Of a stretch of DNA of 41,497 nucleotides, positions 8,601-16,035 are shown piece after piece (the first letter of the stretch is position 1; the number at the start of each line of letters is the position of its first letter). Position numbers and translations under genes: made by a program. Source of the stretch: a virus; IMG/VR virus record IMGVR_UViG_3300015265_000208, positions 1 to 41,497 of that record. The stretch is one strand, 5' to 3'. Under the pieces are notes generated by a model. It saw only the letters and a list, made by a program, of their open reading frames with translations, was not told the DNA's origin and made no database searches.

Positions 8601-9155
8601 GGAATAATCACCTGATTCGTCGGTGAATGTACGGGTCGCCTGGCTCACGTCTGCGATGCGTACGTACTGCTGAGCAGTTACGAGCGCGCCGGACTCGACA
8701 GAAAGAACAAGCACGTCGCCGACGTCGGGGAGTGGCGTTTCGACGCGCCCCAGCAATGTGATCGCCTTCGCACCCTTAGGCTGGTTGCCGAACAGGAAAT
8801 ATGGCGACAGCGGCCCGACGGTGACGTAGGACTCAATACGATCCTGCGCGTCGGAGCGGACGTCCGTCACGCTTCCGGTCGTGAACATGGTGACGGCAAT
8901 CCGCGGGTCATCGGGCGGGTCGGTGACGATGACATGCGAACCCAGATAGGTATCCGTGTCCGCGCTGGTCACAGCCATGTAGGCCTTGCGGAGTGAGAGG
9001 CGGCCGTACGCACGGTCCAGGCGGCTGATATCCGGGAACAGGTTATTGAGGATGCCGCTCTCGATGACCTGGCCGGTCATGCGACCACCCCCGTCGTCGG
9101 TGTCGGTTAGGCGCTCAGAGGCGCGCAGCTTGATGTCGGACACCTGGATCGTCAT
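5622..9155 (-). CDS. Large modular beta-repeat tail protein
   Basis: 1177 residues, mostly predicted beta. A signature G-T-[V/I]-[D/N]-Y-x-[S/T/A]-G recurs: GTVDYEAG (about residue 328), GTVNYASG (417), GTVDYTTG (627) and GTIDYQTG (748), with a weaker copy in MDTGTVTMSG near the C-terminus. Each copy is followed by a hydrophobic strand, so the protein looks like a chain of related modules of about 90-120 residues. It starts by ATGA overlap with the small gene before it. It lies between tape measure and hub genes and is probably a tip or side-fibre component. I cannot name a family. Confidence 0.6.
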   Translation of the reverse strand: MTIQVSDIKLRASERLTDTDDGGGRMTGQVIESGILNNLFPDISRLDRAYGRLSLRKAYMAVTSADTDTYLGSHVIVTDPPDDPRIAVTMFTTGSVTDVRSDAQDRIESYVTVGPLSPYFLFGNQPKGAKAITLLGRVETPLPDVGDVLVLSVESGALVTAQQYVRIADVSQATRTFTDESGDYSRKVVTLTLTGALRQTYLGAEATRLSNIVPPTRVRLTTVADASTYFGVSRLASAAVQNALEIVVDSITAQLVPATTRETAVASASPGLALSYIAAGVSQALNSGGAPRYQWRSVLPGSVSASVSAGSATDVGGSLVVGGTAVGTVDYEAGRFDGTTLFGGTYVPAAAVSGAAHTVAVSVTLANQGTVYVLTLPTRPAVGTLSVSFRYLGKWYTLRDTAGNGSMVGSSDAEGGGTVNYASGDVTLTLGAVPDVGSRIVFSWGDPTSYQQHAGDLTVENPTVTFQLNGFPIKAGSLALSWMSSGTLRHASASADGTITGDASGVVVYLNGMVIMRPAGAAFPDTNSKIDATYIQTDGQQGNVTAAYASGSISFALPPEALPLKPGMVSGSVAGFTGNDPATLYFKDDGAGNIVTAYELAPKTEGLKLSDIGSPGLQPIIAVNAGTVDYTTGAVVIQPGSIAKRQFDIKSLYKGDLVLGEWAVTTGLSSFVPAPIVQYRSQRNSAGEVSSEESATFPGVKIILTRTVVDPIQAGSVWFTWGGKTYIDRQGKMFRDLDPTTGAAIEAGTIDYQTGTVSLTNYGTSSGGSVSLKSLVTRFGDMPVSYAAFRTPGSPLRPATFSLQAVRTDTGAVISATSNANGDITGSFVGGTVENDFGFAEVKFGYYVPAAGNENEPWYDPANVVGTTVWKPILVDPTTIRFNCVVQTTLPLNADVLGIDPVRLPLTGRVPIFRDGDVIVIHERKAVTWPASVSAGQVLSLPGAPFGQFDLLDSSGQEVQPQFYAIDMDTGTVTMSGSLAGLAQPLSATVTLEDMVLVSSVDLSGRLALAAPLTRNYSTNALVSSALLFGDLQAKNPIFFSQGTWQNAWADALSGSGTTAQYNRTLYPLQLINADATTERWALIFTGTAGGNIVGETLGVIGTFAIGQDAAPVNPLTGKPYFTLKKDGWGTGWGVNNVLRFNTIGPNAPIWMARTVLPGAQATLEDSFRLQLRGDAD

Positions 9156-9556
9156 GCAGTCACCGTTTCGAGTCGGATGGTGGGGATGTATTGAAGGGAG
9201 TCGCGTACCGACGCATCGGGCGTAACGCGGTGCTCGACCGGCTCAGCCTCGACGGCCGAGTCCTCCACCCGGAAGCGGACGGTGAAGGCGCGCCCGTCAG
9301 GCAACGTCAGATTGCGGTACGTGGCCGCTTCGGTCGCCATCGATCGAAGGGCCTCGACCGTCGCATAGTCGATCCAGGCGAAGTCGGTACCGCCCTCGAG
9401 CGTGATCGGTCGGCTGGCTTGCAAAAGTCCGATCTGAACAATTTTCGCGCCCGTAAGGCTGACCTTGGTGGAGGCACCGACCGGAAGCCATTTGTGTTCA
9501 TCGGACCAGAGAAGATCCGGTGGAAGGGAAAGCGCACCGAGTGTGATCTTGTCCAT
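9152..9556 (-). CDS. Tail protein following the tape measure
   Basis: 134 residues beginning MDKITLGALSLPPDLLWSDE. It has the feel of a small beta-barrel tail component (TGAKIVQIGLLQASRPITLE; TLPDGRAFTVRFRVEDSAV). It starts 3 nt after the tape-measure stop and overlaps the next gene by ATGA. In many siphophages the gene after the tape measure encodes the distal tail protein; that is a positional guess only. Confidence 0.6.
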   Translation of the reverse strand: MDKITLGALSLPPDLLWSDEHKWLPVGASTKVSLTGAKIVQIGLLQASRPITLEGGTDFAWIDYATVEALRSMATEAATYRNLTLPDGRAFTVRFRVEDSAVEAEPVEHRVTPDASVRDSLQYIPTIRLETVTA

Positions 9557-9559
9557 GGA

Positions 9560-12500
9560 TTACCTGTTGGCCTTGGCGCGGCTGATACCCAACTTCCTGA
9601 CCACCAATGGGGCCAGCAAGTTGGCGACACGCTGGAGATCCATCGCGCTCATCGCCACCGGTTCACCGCCGGATTGCGCGTTAGTCAGGTTAAGGTCGAT
9701 CGCGAGGCGGTCGGGCGTGACGCCGTCACCGCTGATTCGGGGCGAGGACTTGGCTTCCGTGGACCGTTGCTGTTCACGGGCCGCGTTGGCATCGGCGACC
9801 GCCTGTTCGCGGTCCTGAGCGGCCGTCAGCGCCTCCTGCTCTTTCCTCTCAGCCGCTTCCTTGGCCGCCCGCTGGTTATCTTCCAGCGTCTTTTCCGCCT
9901 GGGCTTCAGCGCGAAGCTGATCGTCGGTTAAATATTTGTACTGACCGCGAAGCCGCTCGACGCGCATCGACATGTCGTCGAACTGCGCGTTGGCCTTCTC
10001 CAGCAGCCCCATACGTTCCTTGAAGTCGTTCAGCTGGTCGGTCGCCTGCGCCATAACGCTGTTCCACTGGTTTCGCCACACTTCTGGCGTCGCCGCGAAC
10101 CGGTTAAGCGCCGCAAGATCCTTGATGAGCTGATCGGATAGCCCACCAAGCGAGTAAGAGAGTGCTTCCGTTTCCTTCGCGTGTTTCTTTGTCGCTTCGG
10201 CCGATTCGTCGGCGGCTTTGGAGTAGTGAACCTCACTATCCGCCGCGTCGTCACTCGACTCAGCGACACGATCTGTGGCATCGGCTGCTCGGTGAGACGC
10301 GGCAGCGGTATCGTCCAACGCGCCGCGCGCGTGTCCTGCTCCGCGAGCCACGCGGTCACCGGCATCCAACCCGGCGTCACCCATTTGGTTCAGACCGTCC
10401 GTCACGTTCAGCACGGCTGCTTGTGTATTCAACGCTGCGCGGACCGTCGTTTGCTCCCACGGATCGGAGTTAGCCACCGCGTCCAATTGTGCGCGCGACA
10501 TCGCCACGAACGCCGCCCTGACGTCGTCGACGCTGGCTTCTCCCTGTCGAGAGACCTGGACGATGGCAGAGAAGGCTGCGCGGGCGCTGGCGGCCGCATC
10601 GTCGAGCGCGGCCTTCGACTGAATGCCGAGGGCGGCAAAGGAATCGTTAAGCGGGTTAATAGCGGTCTGAAGCTGCCGAAGCCGGTTTTGCACGGCGGCG
10701 GCGGCGCGTTCCGTGGCCTGGAAGCCGACGCGCCCTTGATCGCCTGCGGCGAAGAGCGCATCACCGATGCTCTTGGCCTCGTCCACGGTCGTCGCGTTGG
10801 CAAGGGCCTTGGAGAATGCCGCCTCGATCGTCGATGCACTCGCGGCGGCATTCTCCGCGACCGTGGCGAAGGCAGCGACGTTCTGCCGGGAAGCATCCGT
10901 GCTCGCCAGGCCCCAGCGCTCGGCGGCCACACCAAGCCGCCCCAGCGCTACCTCGAGGACGCTCTGCGTTACCGCTGCCGCGTCGGTGGCGCTGACCTGG
11001 TAGGCATTGAACGCCGCCGTGGCGGCGGACTGGAAGCGCAGCAGATCGGTGGAGCTCAGCTCGTTCAGTGTCGACTTCAGCCCGAGGCGGACGGCGAGGT
11101 CCGCACGCTGTGACTGGTCGGCGGCATTCGCCAGCGCCAAGGCGAGATCACCCACCTGCGTCGTACTGGCCTGCTGGAAGCCAGCGAACAACTCCTGAAT
11201 CCGAGTTCCCGCTGTGGTTGCGTCGGAGCCGATGCCGGTCAGTGAAGCGCGGAGTTCTTCGGCACCCACACTGAGGTGATCCTTCAGTGCGTCCGCAGCG
11301 ATTTGGGCTCCTTGGGCGAGAGCTTCCAGGCCATCGCGACTCGCTTGGTATGACGCCTTTGTCTGTCCCAGCTCCTCCGACACGTCGCGGCCGATCGCCT
11401 GAAGACGGACTTGTTCGGCCATTTTCGCGCGCAGGTACTCCTGGGAGCCCTTCAGCCTTACCTCATACGACGCGCGCTCCTCGTCACTGAGGGCCGCGAC
11501 CTGTTTCGAGGTCAGTACCTGTGTATCGGCGTACTGGATGTATTGCTGCTGCACGGCGCGGTACGAATCGACCTGCCGTTCCATCTCGTCGCGAACCCGC
11601 TTCTGCACGGCTTCCAGATTCTTCGCCGCAGCGCTGTGCTTGCCTGCCAGCTCGCCGATGTAGTCGCCGGCCTGGACGAGAAGCTCGAACCCGGCCACGG
11701 CGATTGCCACCTGGATGGTAGGCGGGAGGCTCCGAAGAAGCTTCGTCACCAGTGTCGCCTTCGAAGCGACCCCTTGAATGGCACCCTGCGAGCGAACAGC
11801 CCCTGCTGCCAGCTCGGCGAACTTGGCCGCACCGAGGCCGAGTTCCGCAACGATGGCGCCTATCTTGAACGCGGTATATGCCTTCGCGACCGTAGCGATA
11901 GCCGCGGCATGGTCGAATAGGAACATCGTGCCGGTCTTGACGGCAGTCGCCACGCGAACGATCGCATCCGAGATACCCTGGGCGTACGTCGCCAGGCGCC
12001 CGTCGGACGCCATCTGCCTTACTTGGTCGTTGAGCGCCTTCAGCTGGTCACGGAAAAAGTCCAGAACACCGCTCTTCGCGATCTGGTCTTCGAACTGCTG
12101 GATATTGTCCTTCGCCACGGTGAACTGACCGCCGGCAGAGGCGACCTGGGCGGCAGCCGCACCCAAGGCATCCTTGCCCATCTGCGCGACGAACTTTTGC
12201 AACACGTCGACGCCCAGCTTGCCGGCGGAACCAAGCTTCTGAATTTCACCGGCCGTCTTTCCAGTCACCTCGCCGAGGATCTGATACACCGGCACTCCGG
12301 CCTCAACGAGTTGCATGAGCTCCTCGCCCTGCAGCTTGCCCTTGGCGAACGCCTGACCCAAAGCCAGCGTGATGCGCTCCAGGCGCTCACTCTCACCGCC
12401 AAGCTTGGCGTTCTGGTCAACAACCGCGCGCAGTGCCCCGGTGGTGGGATCTACGCCGAAATTCTTGAGGGTGATGAAAGCCTTCATGACGTCCTGCAAC

Positions 12501-13396
12501 TGCAACGGCGTCTGTTTCGTAAAGGTCTTCACCCATTCGAATGCTCGCTGACCCTTTTCCTGCGTCCCGTAGAGGCTGGCCAGCTGCTTCTCAAACTTGC
12601 CGAACTCATCGCCCGTGGAAAGGATGTCCTTGACACCCCGGATCAGCGCGTCGAACGTAAAGAACGCCGCGAGCCCTGCCAGGACACCTTTAAGGCGCTC
12701 CACCACGCCCACGGTGCGCTCCAACCCTCCGTTGGTTTCCGCTGACGCCGCCTTGGCTTCGTTGGCTGCCTCCTGCTGCGCCGAAGCCACCCGCTTTAGA
12801 CCGGCCTCGTACTCCGCCTGCTCGCGAACCCGGCGCGCAGCCTCAGCAGCAATCTCGCGGTCTGATGTTGCCTGCGCGGTCCGGGACGCCTGCAACCGCG
12901 TCACCAGCTCGCGCAACTGCACGGTCGTCCGCTCCGTAGCGGCGGCCAGGTCGCGCTGAGTGGTCGCAGCACTGCGTGTGCTCACGGAGGCCGCATCGAG
13001 TGTCGCCTTCACGTCGCGCAGTTTTGTCAGCTGGCCCTGCTGCTCGGCCACCAGGTCCTTCAGTTCCGCACGCGAACGCTCCAGCGCACGCGTCTGTTTT
13101 TTCGTTGGCGCCTCTGCGGCGTCCACCTCGGCTGCAAGGGCCTTAACCTGCGCTGTCGCTTCGCCAATCTGCCGCTGGTACTCGATGATCGACCGGCCGA
13201 CCGTGCGATAGGTCTCGGCCGCCTGGGCCGCCTTTTCCTTCGACGATACGGCGTCGAGCACCGCAGCGGCCTCAGCGCGCGTCTCCTCGGAGACGTCACC
13301 GAGGGTCGTCATCAGCTGCGCCGCCTGCTTAATCGCCTCCGGATTCCCGGTTTCGAAAGCGAGACGAATGACCTCTTCGAAGGTTGCGTTAGCCAC
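9560..13396 (-). CDS. Tail tape measure protein
   Basis: 1278 residues, the longest gene. It opens with a long helical region rich in Ala, Glu and Arg (about residues 1-220), then has the conserved tape-measure N-terminal domain (FGKFEKQLASLYGTQEKGQR; GKLQGEELMQLVEAGVPVYQ; GEIQKLGSAGKLGVDVLQKF, about residues 260-420). Two hydrophobic segments follow (AYTAFKIGAIVAELGLGAAK; IQVAIAVAGFELLVQAG), then more coiled coil. It sets tail length and probably helps DNA entry. GTG at 13,396 is preferred; a TTG at 13,426 is possible. It overlaps the gpZ-like gene by 8 nt. No G/GT frameshift chaperone pair lies upstream. Confidence 0.92.
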   Translation of the reverse strand: MANATFEEVIRLAFETGNPEAIKQAAQLMTTLGDVSEETRAEAAAVLDAVSSKEKAAQAAETYRTVGRSIIEYQRQIGEATAQVKALAAEVDAAEAPTKKQTRALERSRAELKDLVAEQQGQLTKLRDVKATLDAASVSTRSAATTQRDLAAATERTTVQLRELVTRLQASRTAQATSDREIAAEAARRVREQAEYEAGLKRVASAQQEAANEAKAASAETNGGLERTVGVVERLKGVLAGLAAFFTFDALIRGVKDILSTGDEFGKFEKQLASLYGTQEKGQRAFEWVKTFTKQTPLQLQDVMKAFITLKNFGVDPTTGALRAVVDQNAKLGGESERLERITLALGQAFAKGKLQGEELMQLVEAGVPVYQILGEVTGKTAGEIQKLGSAGKLGVDVLQKFVAQMGKDALGAAAAQVASAGGQFTVAKDNIQQFEDQIAKSGVLDFFRDQLKALNDQVRQMASDGRLATYAQGISDAIVRVATAVKTGTMFLFDHAAAIATVAKAYTAFKIGAIVAELGLGAAKFAELAAGAVRSQGAIQGVASKATLVTKLLRSLPPTIQVAIAVAGFELLVQAGDYIGELAGKHSAAAKNLEAVQKRVRDEMERQVDSYRAVQQQYIQYADTQVLTSKQVAALSDEERASYEVRLKGSQEYLRAKMAEQVRLQAIGRDVSEELGQTKASYQASRDGLEALAQGAQIAADALKDHLSVGAEELRASLTGIGSDATTAGTRIQELFAGFQQASTTQVGDLALALANAADQSQRADLAVRLGLKSTLNELSSTDLLRFQSAATAAFNAYQVSATDAAAVTQSVLEVALGRLGVAAERWGLASTDASRQNVAAFATVAENAAASASTIEAAFSKALANATTVDEAKSIGDALFAAGDQGRVGFQATERAAAAVQNRLRQLQTAINPLNDSFAALGIQSKAALDDAAASARAAFSAIVQVSRQGEASVDDVRAAFVAMSRAQLDAVANSDPWEQTTVRAALNTQAAVLNVTDGLNQMGDAGLDAGDRVARGAGHARGALDDTAAASHRAADATDRVAESSDDAADSEVHYSKAADESAEATKKHAKETEALSYSLGGLSDQLIKDLAALNRFAATPEVWRNQWNSVMAQATDQLNDFKERMGLLEKANAQFDDMSMRVERLRGQYKYLTDDQLRAEAQAEKTLEDNQRAAKEAAERKEQEALTAAQDREQAVADANAAREQQRSTEAKSSPRISGDGVTPDRLAIDLNLTNAQSGGEPVAMSAMDLQRVANLLAPLVVRKLGISRAKANR

Positions 13397-14012
13397 GGGT
13401 AAGGTCCAGGCGAATCTGGCGAGCAAGCTCGGTCACGTAAAACGACTCCAACTGGGAGATGACGCGATCGCGAACCCGGTTGGCGGGGCTGTCTGTGTTG
13501 GGTGACACCGCGAGCATGTCGAACACGCTCGGGCCGTAAAGTTTGCGCAGCGGCGCGCGGCTCGGGCGGCGGCCGCTGGCTGAGCGCTCGCGAACGAAGA
13601 CCGCGCGCTGGCCGTGCGCCGAAGCGATGAACGCGCTCGTGTACGTCTTTCGCTGACCGAGCAATATCGACGCCGTAGCGCCTGGTGACGTGCGACCTGA
13701 CCAGGCACCGCTGAACACGATGAGCGGCAGTCGGCGCGTACTCGCGCGCAACACAATGGCGCCATCGGCCGATCTGCCTGAGTCCAGCTTCATCGACGTA
13801 TTGAGCGCGGACGCCTTGAGGTTGTAGACCGAGCGGATCTCACGTTTTCCTGTGGGCTGCACTCGACGCGCAAGGCTGGCCTTCGTTCTGCCAGCCGCAG
13901 TGGAGTAACGGGCTAAGCGTTCGGCGACTCGACGCCCGAGCGCATTGGCGCCCGTGGGCGCCTTGCCGTTCACCGTGAGTTTCGCTGCCTGGGATCGTGT
14001 TCGAGCGGCCAT
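13389..14012 (-). CDS. Minor tail protein Z-like
   Basis: A 207-residue basic protein resembling the prophage minor tail protein Z (GPZ) family: YNLKASALNTSMKLDSGRSA, VFVRERSASGRRPSRAPLRK and LYGPSVFDML are typical (the RAPLRKLYGPSV signature is strong). GPZ proteins help connect or terminate the tail. It lies 60 nt after the tail-tube gene, with a GC-rich hairpin between them, and runs into the tape-measure gene by overlap. No strong Shine-Dalgarno precedes the ATG at 14,012. The position right before the tape measure is where other phages have tail assembly chaperones. Confidence 0.75.
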   Translation of the reverse strand: MAARTRSQAAKLTVNGKAPTGANALGRRVAERLARYSTAAGRTKASLARRVQPTGKREIRSVYNLKASALNTSMKLDSGRSADGAIVLRASTRRLPLIVFSGAWSGRTSPGATASILLGQRKTYTSAFIASAHGQRAVFVRERSASGRRPSRAPLRKLYGPSVFDMLAVSPNTDSPANRVRDRVISQLESFYVTELARQIRLDLTRG

Positions 14013-14043
14013 GCGTGGTCTCGGCAGCGTGACGGAGAAGGGT

Positions 14044-14067
14044 GCCGCCGGATCGAGGTCCGGCGGC
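14044..14067 (-). other. GC-rich hairpin between tail-tube and gpZ-like genes
   Basis: A perfect 9-bp inverted repeat, GCCGCCGGA and TCCGGCGGC around a 6-nt loop, sits in a 60-nt gap. It is not followed by a T run in either direction, so it is not a simple terminator. It could dampen read-through or protect the upstream, heavily used tail-tube mRNA from decay. Confidence 0.6.
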
Positions 14068-14072
14068 AGGTC

Positions 14073-14825
14073 TTACAGGTAATCGGCCGTGAAAGGAGCC
14101 GCGCCGTTGACGGACTTGATCGGGCCCCCGAACGTGGCGACGGAGAAGCTATCGGCGAGGAAGTCCACCTCGGTGCTGGGATACACCGCTGCCTCGGGAA
14201 TGTTGATGTAGATGAACTTGCCGGTGGCAAGGTTTTTCATCTTCCCGTACACGCGAATACGAAGCGTCGGCTTTGTTCCCGGCGTCACACGCACACCGGA
14301 CTGGGCCGGAGCGCTGTAGGTGACTTCCACCTCTCCCCCCGCGGCACCACCTTCGATCTTCATGATCATGCCGCTCTCGGCGTCGAGCTTGTAATCCTTG
14401 TTCAGTTCCAGCGCCGCACCCTCCTCGCCCTGGTCGTCCAGCGCTTTGACCGAGACGGCAGTGAGGTTGTAGGCACCGTCAGCGACGGGCAGCCACAAGC
14501 CCGATGCCGGCAGCGCGACGGTCGCCTTGACGCCGTTCTGCGCTGCGCGGGTGATCTGCGTGACTTCGCCACGGAACGACATACCGGCAATGTCGGCGTC
14601 GTGCTCGTCGAGGCCGATCGTCAGCACCGATGCGCCCGGCGTGTATACGGTGTCGAGCGCCTGGCCGAAGCTCGCGATCTGCTTCGACACGCGGGTTTTT
14701 TCGTTGTTGTCGCCGTTGGCGATCTGCAGCTGCACGGTATTCTTGACGGGCATGAAGCCCTTGAAGCTACCGTCGTCGTTGAGGATGGCGATCTGTACAT
14801 CGCCTGCGCAAATAAGGCCGGACAT
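14073..14825 (-). CDS. Major tail tube protein
   Basis: 250 residues starting MSGLICAGDVQIAILNDDG with a good GGAGAAG site. It is beta-rich throughout and has FKGFMPVKNTVQLQIANGDN near the start and a C-terminal domain ending VNGAAPFTADYL. Its place after the tail-terminator gene and before the tape measure, and its size, fit the tube subunit that polymerises around the tape measure. The identification rests on gene order and general fold; the tube domain likely spans roughly residues 10-170 with an extra beta domain after it. Confidence 0.75.
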   Translation of the reverse strand: MSGLICAGDVQIAILNDDGSFKGFMPVKNTVQLQIANGDNNEKTRVSKQIASFGQALDTVYTPGASVLTIGLDEHDADIAGMSFRGEVTQITRAAQNGVKATVALPASGLWLPVADGAYNLTAVSVKALDDQGEEGAALELNKDYKLDAESGMIMKIEGGAAGGEVEVTYSAPAQSGVRVTPGTKPTLRIRVYGKMKNLATGKFIYINIPEAAVYPSTEVDFLADSFSVATFGGPIKSVNGAAPFTADYL

Positions 14826-14843
14826 GGGCTTCTCCGAATGGGG

Positions 14844-15290
14844 TTAGGCGGGCGAGGCGGTGTACTCGAAGCAGGTGCCCCGCAGAGTCACACCCACCAC
14901 GTTGTAAGGAAGGTCGTCGGTCTGTCGGTCGATCAGCGCGTCGGTGACCTCGAGCGTTTGCAGATTGCCGACCTGCTCGCGCACCGCGGTCGGAATCGCC
15001 GCCACCAGGTCCTCCAGCAGGTCGACGCAGGTACGTTCCGCCGAAGCGAGCTTTGTGGGCACGCGCGCCTCGACGCGGAGATCAAATTGCCAGTCACGCC
15101 GTGCGGCGGTCTTCGCCACGCGCGCGAGGTCAGTGAGAAACACGCCGACAACCAGCTTCTTGTCGTCGCCATTGCCGGAAAGCCGCTCCGTCACGACGTT
15201 GGCCCCGGCATCGGTCGTGAAGCCAGCGGCGATGTGGATCCGACGCAGCCTCTCTGCCACAAAATTGATGTACTCGAATAGACCGATCAT
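14844..15290 (-). CDS. Tail terminator-like protein
   Basis: 148 residues beginning MIGLFEYINFVAERLRRIHI. The alternation of helix and strands (KKLVVGVFLTDLARVAKTAA; DWQFDLRVEARVP; VVGVTLRGTCFEYT) and its place between the head-tail connector and tube genes match the gpU-type tail terminator, which caps the tube and joins it to the head. ATGA overlap with the connector gene fixes the start at 15,290 instead of a slightly longer version. Confidence 0.65.
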   Translation of the reverse strand: MIGLFEYINFVAERLRRIHIAAGFTTDAGANVVTERLSGNGDDKKLVVGVFLTDLARVAKTAARRDWQFDLRVEARVPTKLASAERTCVDLLEDLVAAIPTAVREQVGNLQTLEVTDALIDRQTDDLPYNVVGVTLRGTCFEYTASPA

Positions 15291-15613
15291 GGCTCGGACA
15301 CCCACACGCGCACGATGTGTCCGTCATCCGTGTCCTTCACGTCGACGATCCACTCGCTGTCAGGGAAAATCACTCGATCGCCCTGCTCTGGCGATGGCAC
15401 TTCAGCGGTGAGCAGGTCGATGGCCGGCCTGCCCACCACCGTCACACCAAAGTCCTGGCCGACGCCGACCGCATTTTTGTCGAGTGCGGCGAGGACCGGG
15501 ATCTCGGTACCGTCGATGGCGACGTAGCGCGCGGGCTCCCCGACGCCACCCAGCAGCTGCCTGGCGGCGTCGTCGAACAGCTGACGGGCGGAGCGACGGG
15601 GCGGAAGAGGCAT
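15287..15613 (-). CDS. Head-tail connector (gpFII-like)
   Basis: 108 residues: a short helical start (PLPPRRSARQLFDDAARQLL), then beta strands (VAIDGTEIPVLAALDKNAVG; GDRVIFPDSEWIVDVKDTDD). Small proteins of this pattern follow the decoration gene in lambda-like phages and attach to the head completion ring to accept the tail. It starts 9 nt after the decoration gene and overlaps the tail-terminator gene by ATGA. Confidence 0.65.
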   Translation of the reverse strand: MPLPPRRSARQLFDDAARQLLGGVGEPARYVAIDGTEIPVLAALDKNAVGVGQDFGVTVVGRPAIDLLTAEVPSPEQGDRVIFPDSEWIVDVKDTDDGHIVRVWVSEP

Positions 15614-15622
15614 GGCCGCGCC

Positions 15623-15982
15623 TTACGCCGTGACGACCTTGCCAGCGCCCGGGGTCAACTTGACCCGGACAACGGCGTCGCCAGCGGCAGCGGCCTGAAT
15701 CGCCACGGCGCCGCCGGCAAGGTCGTTGGCAGCGCCCGCGCCGAAGATCAGCGCCTTATCGGCGACACTCCAGGTCACCGGCACACCGGCAGCAATGGCA
15801 CCGCCGGTCTTCTTGGGCAGGTCGAACACGCCTTCGACGGCCAGCGCACCGGTGTCATTGGCAGCGATGTCGCTGACGGCGACGCCGAGCAGGACGCCGA
15901 ATGCGATCACGTCGTTGCTGGCGACGTCGGCGGCCGGCGTGTAGTCGATCATTTCGCCGGGCTGAACGTACTTGGTGGTCAT
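15623..15982 (-). CDS. Capsid decoration protein (DUF2190-like)
   Basis: 119 residues, beginning MTTKYVQPGEMIDYTPAADV, with GVLLGVAVSDIAANDTGALA and then VEGVFDLPKKTGGAIAAG. This is the compact beta pattern of the DUF2190 family, which trims the outside of HK97-type capsids. The start at 15,982 has GGAGAAGAG at good distance; a longer in-frame version runs back into the capsid gene and has Arg-rich antisense-like sequence, so I reject it. The 53-nt gap to the capsid gene holds only the ribosome site. Confidence 0.8.
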   Translation of the reverse strand: MTTKYVQPGEMIDYTPAADVASNDVIAFGVLLGVAVSDIAANDTGALAVEGVFDLPKKTGGAIAAGVPVTWSVADKALIFGAGAANDLAGGAVAIQAAAAGDAVVRVKLTPGAGKVVTA

Positions 15983-16035
15983 GTCTCTTCTCCGAAGCTG
16001 TGATGTAGGGAAAGCGGGGCGACTCGGCGTGAGCC

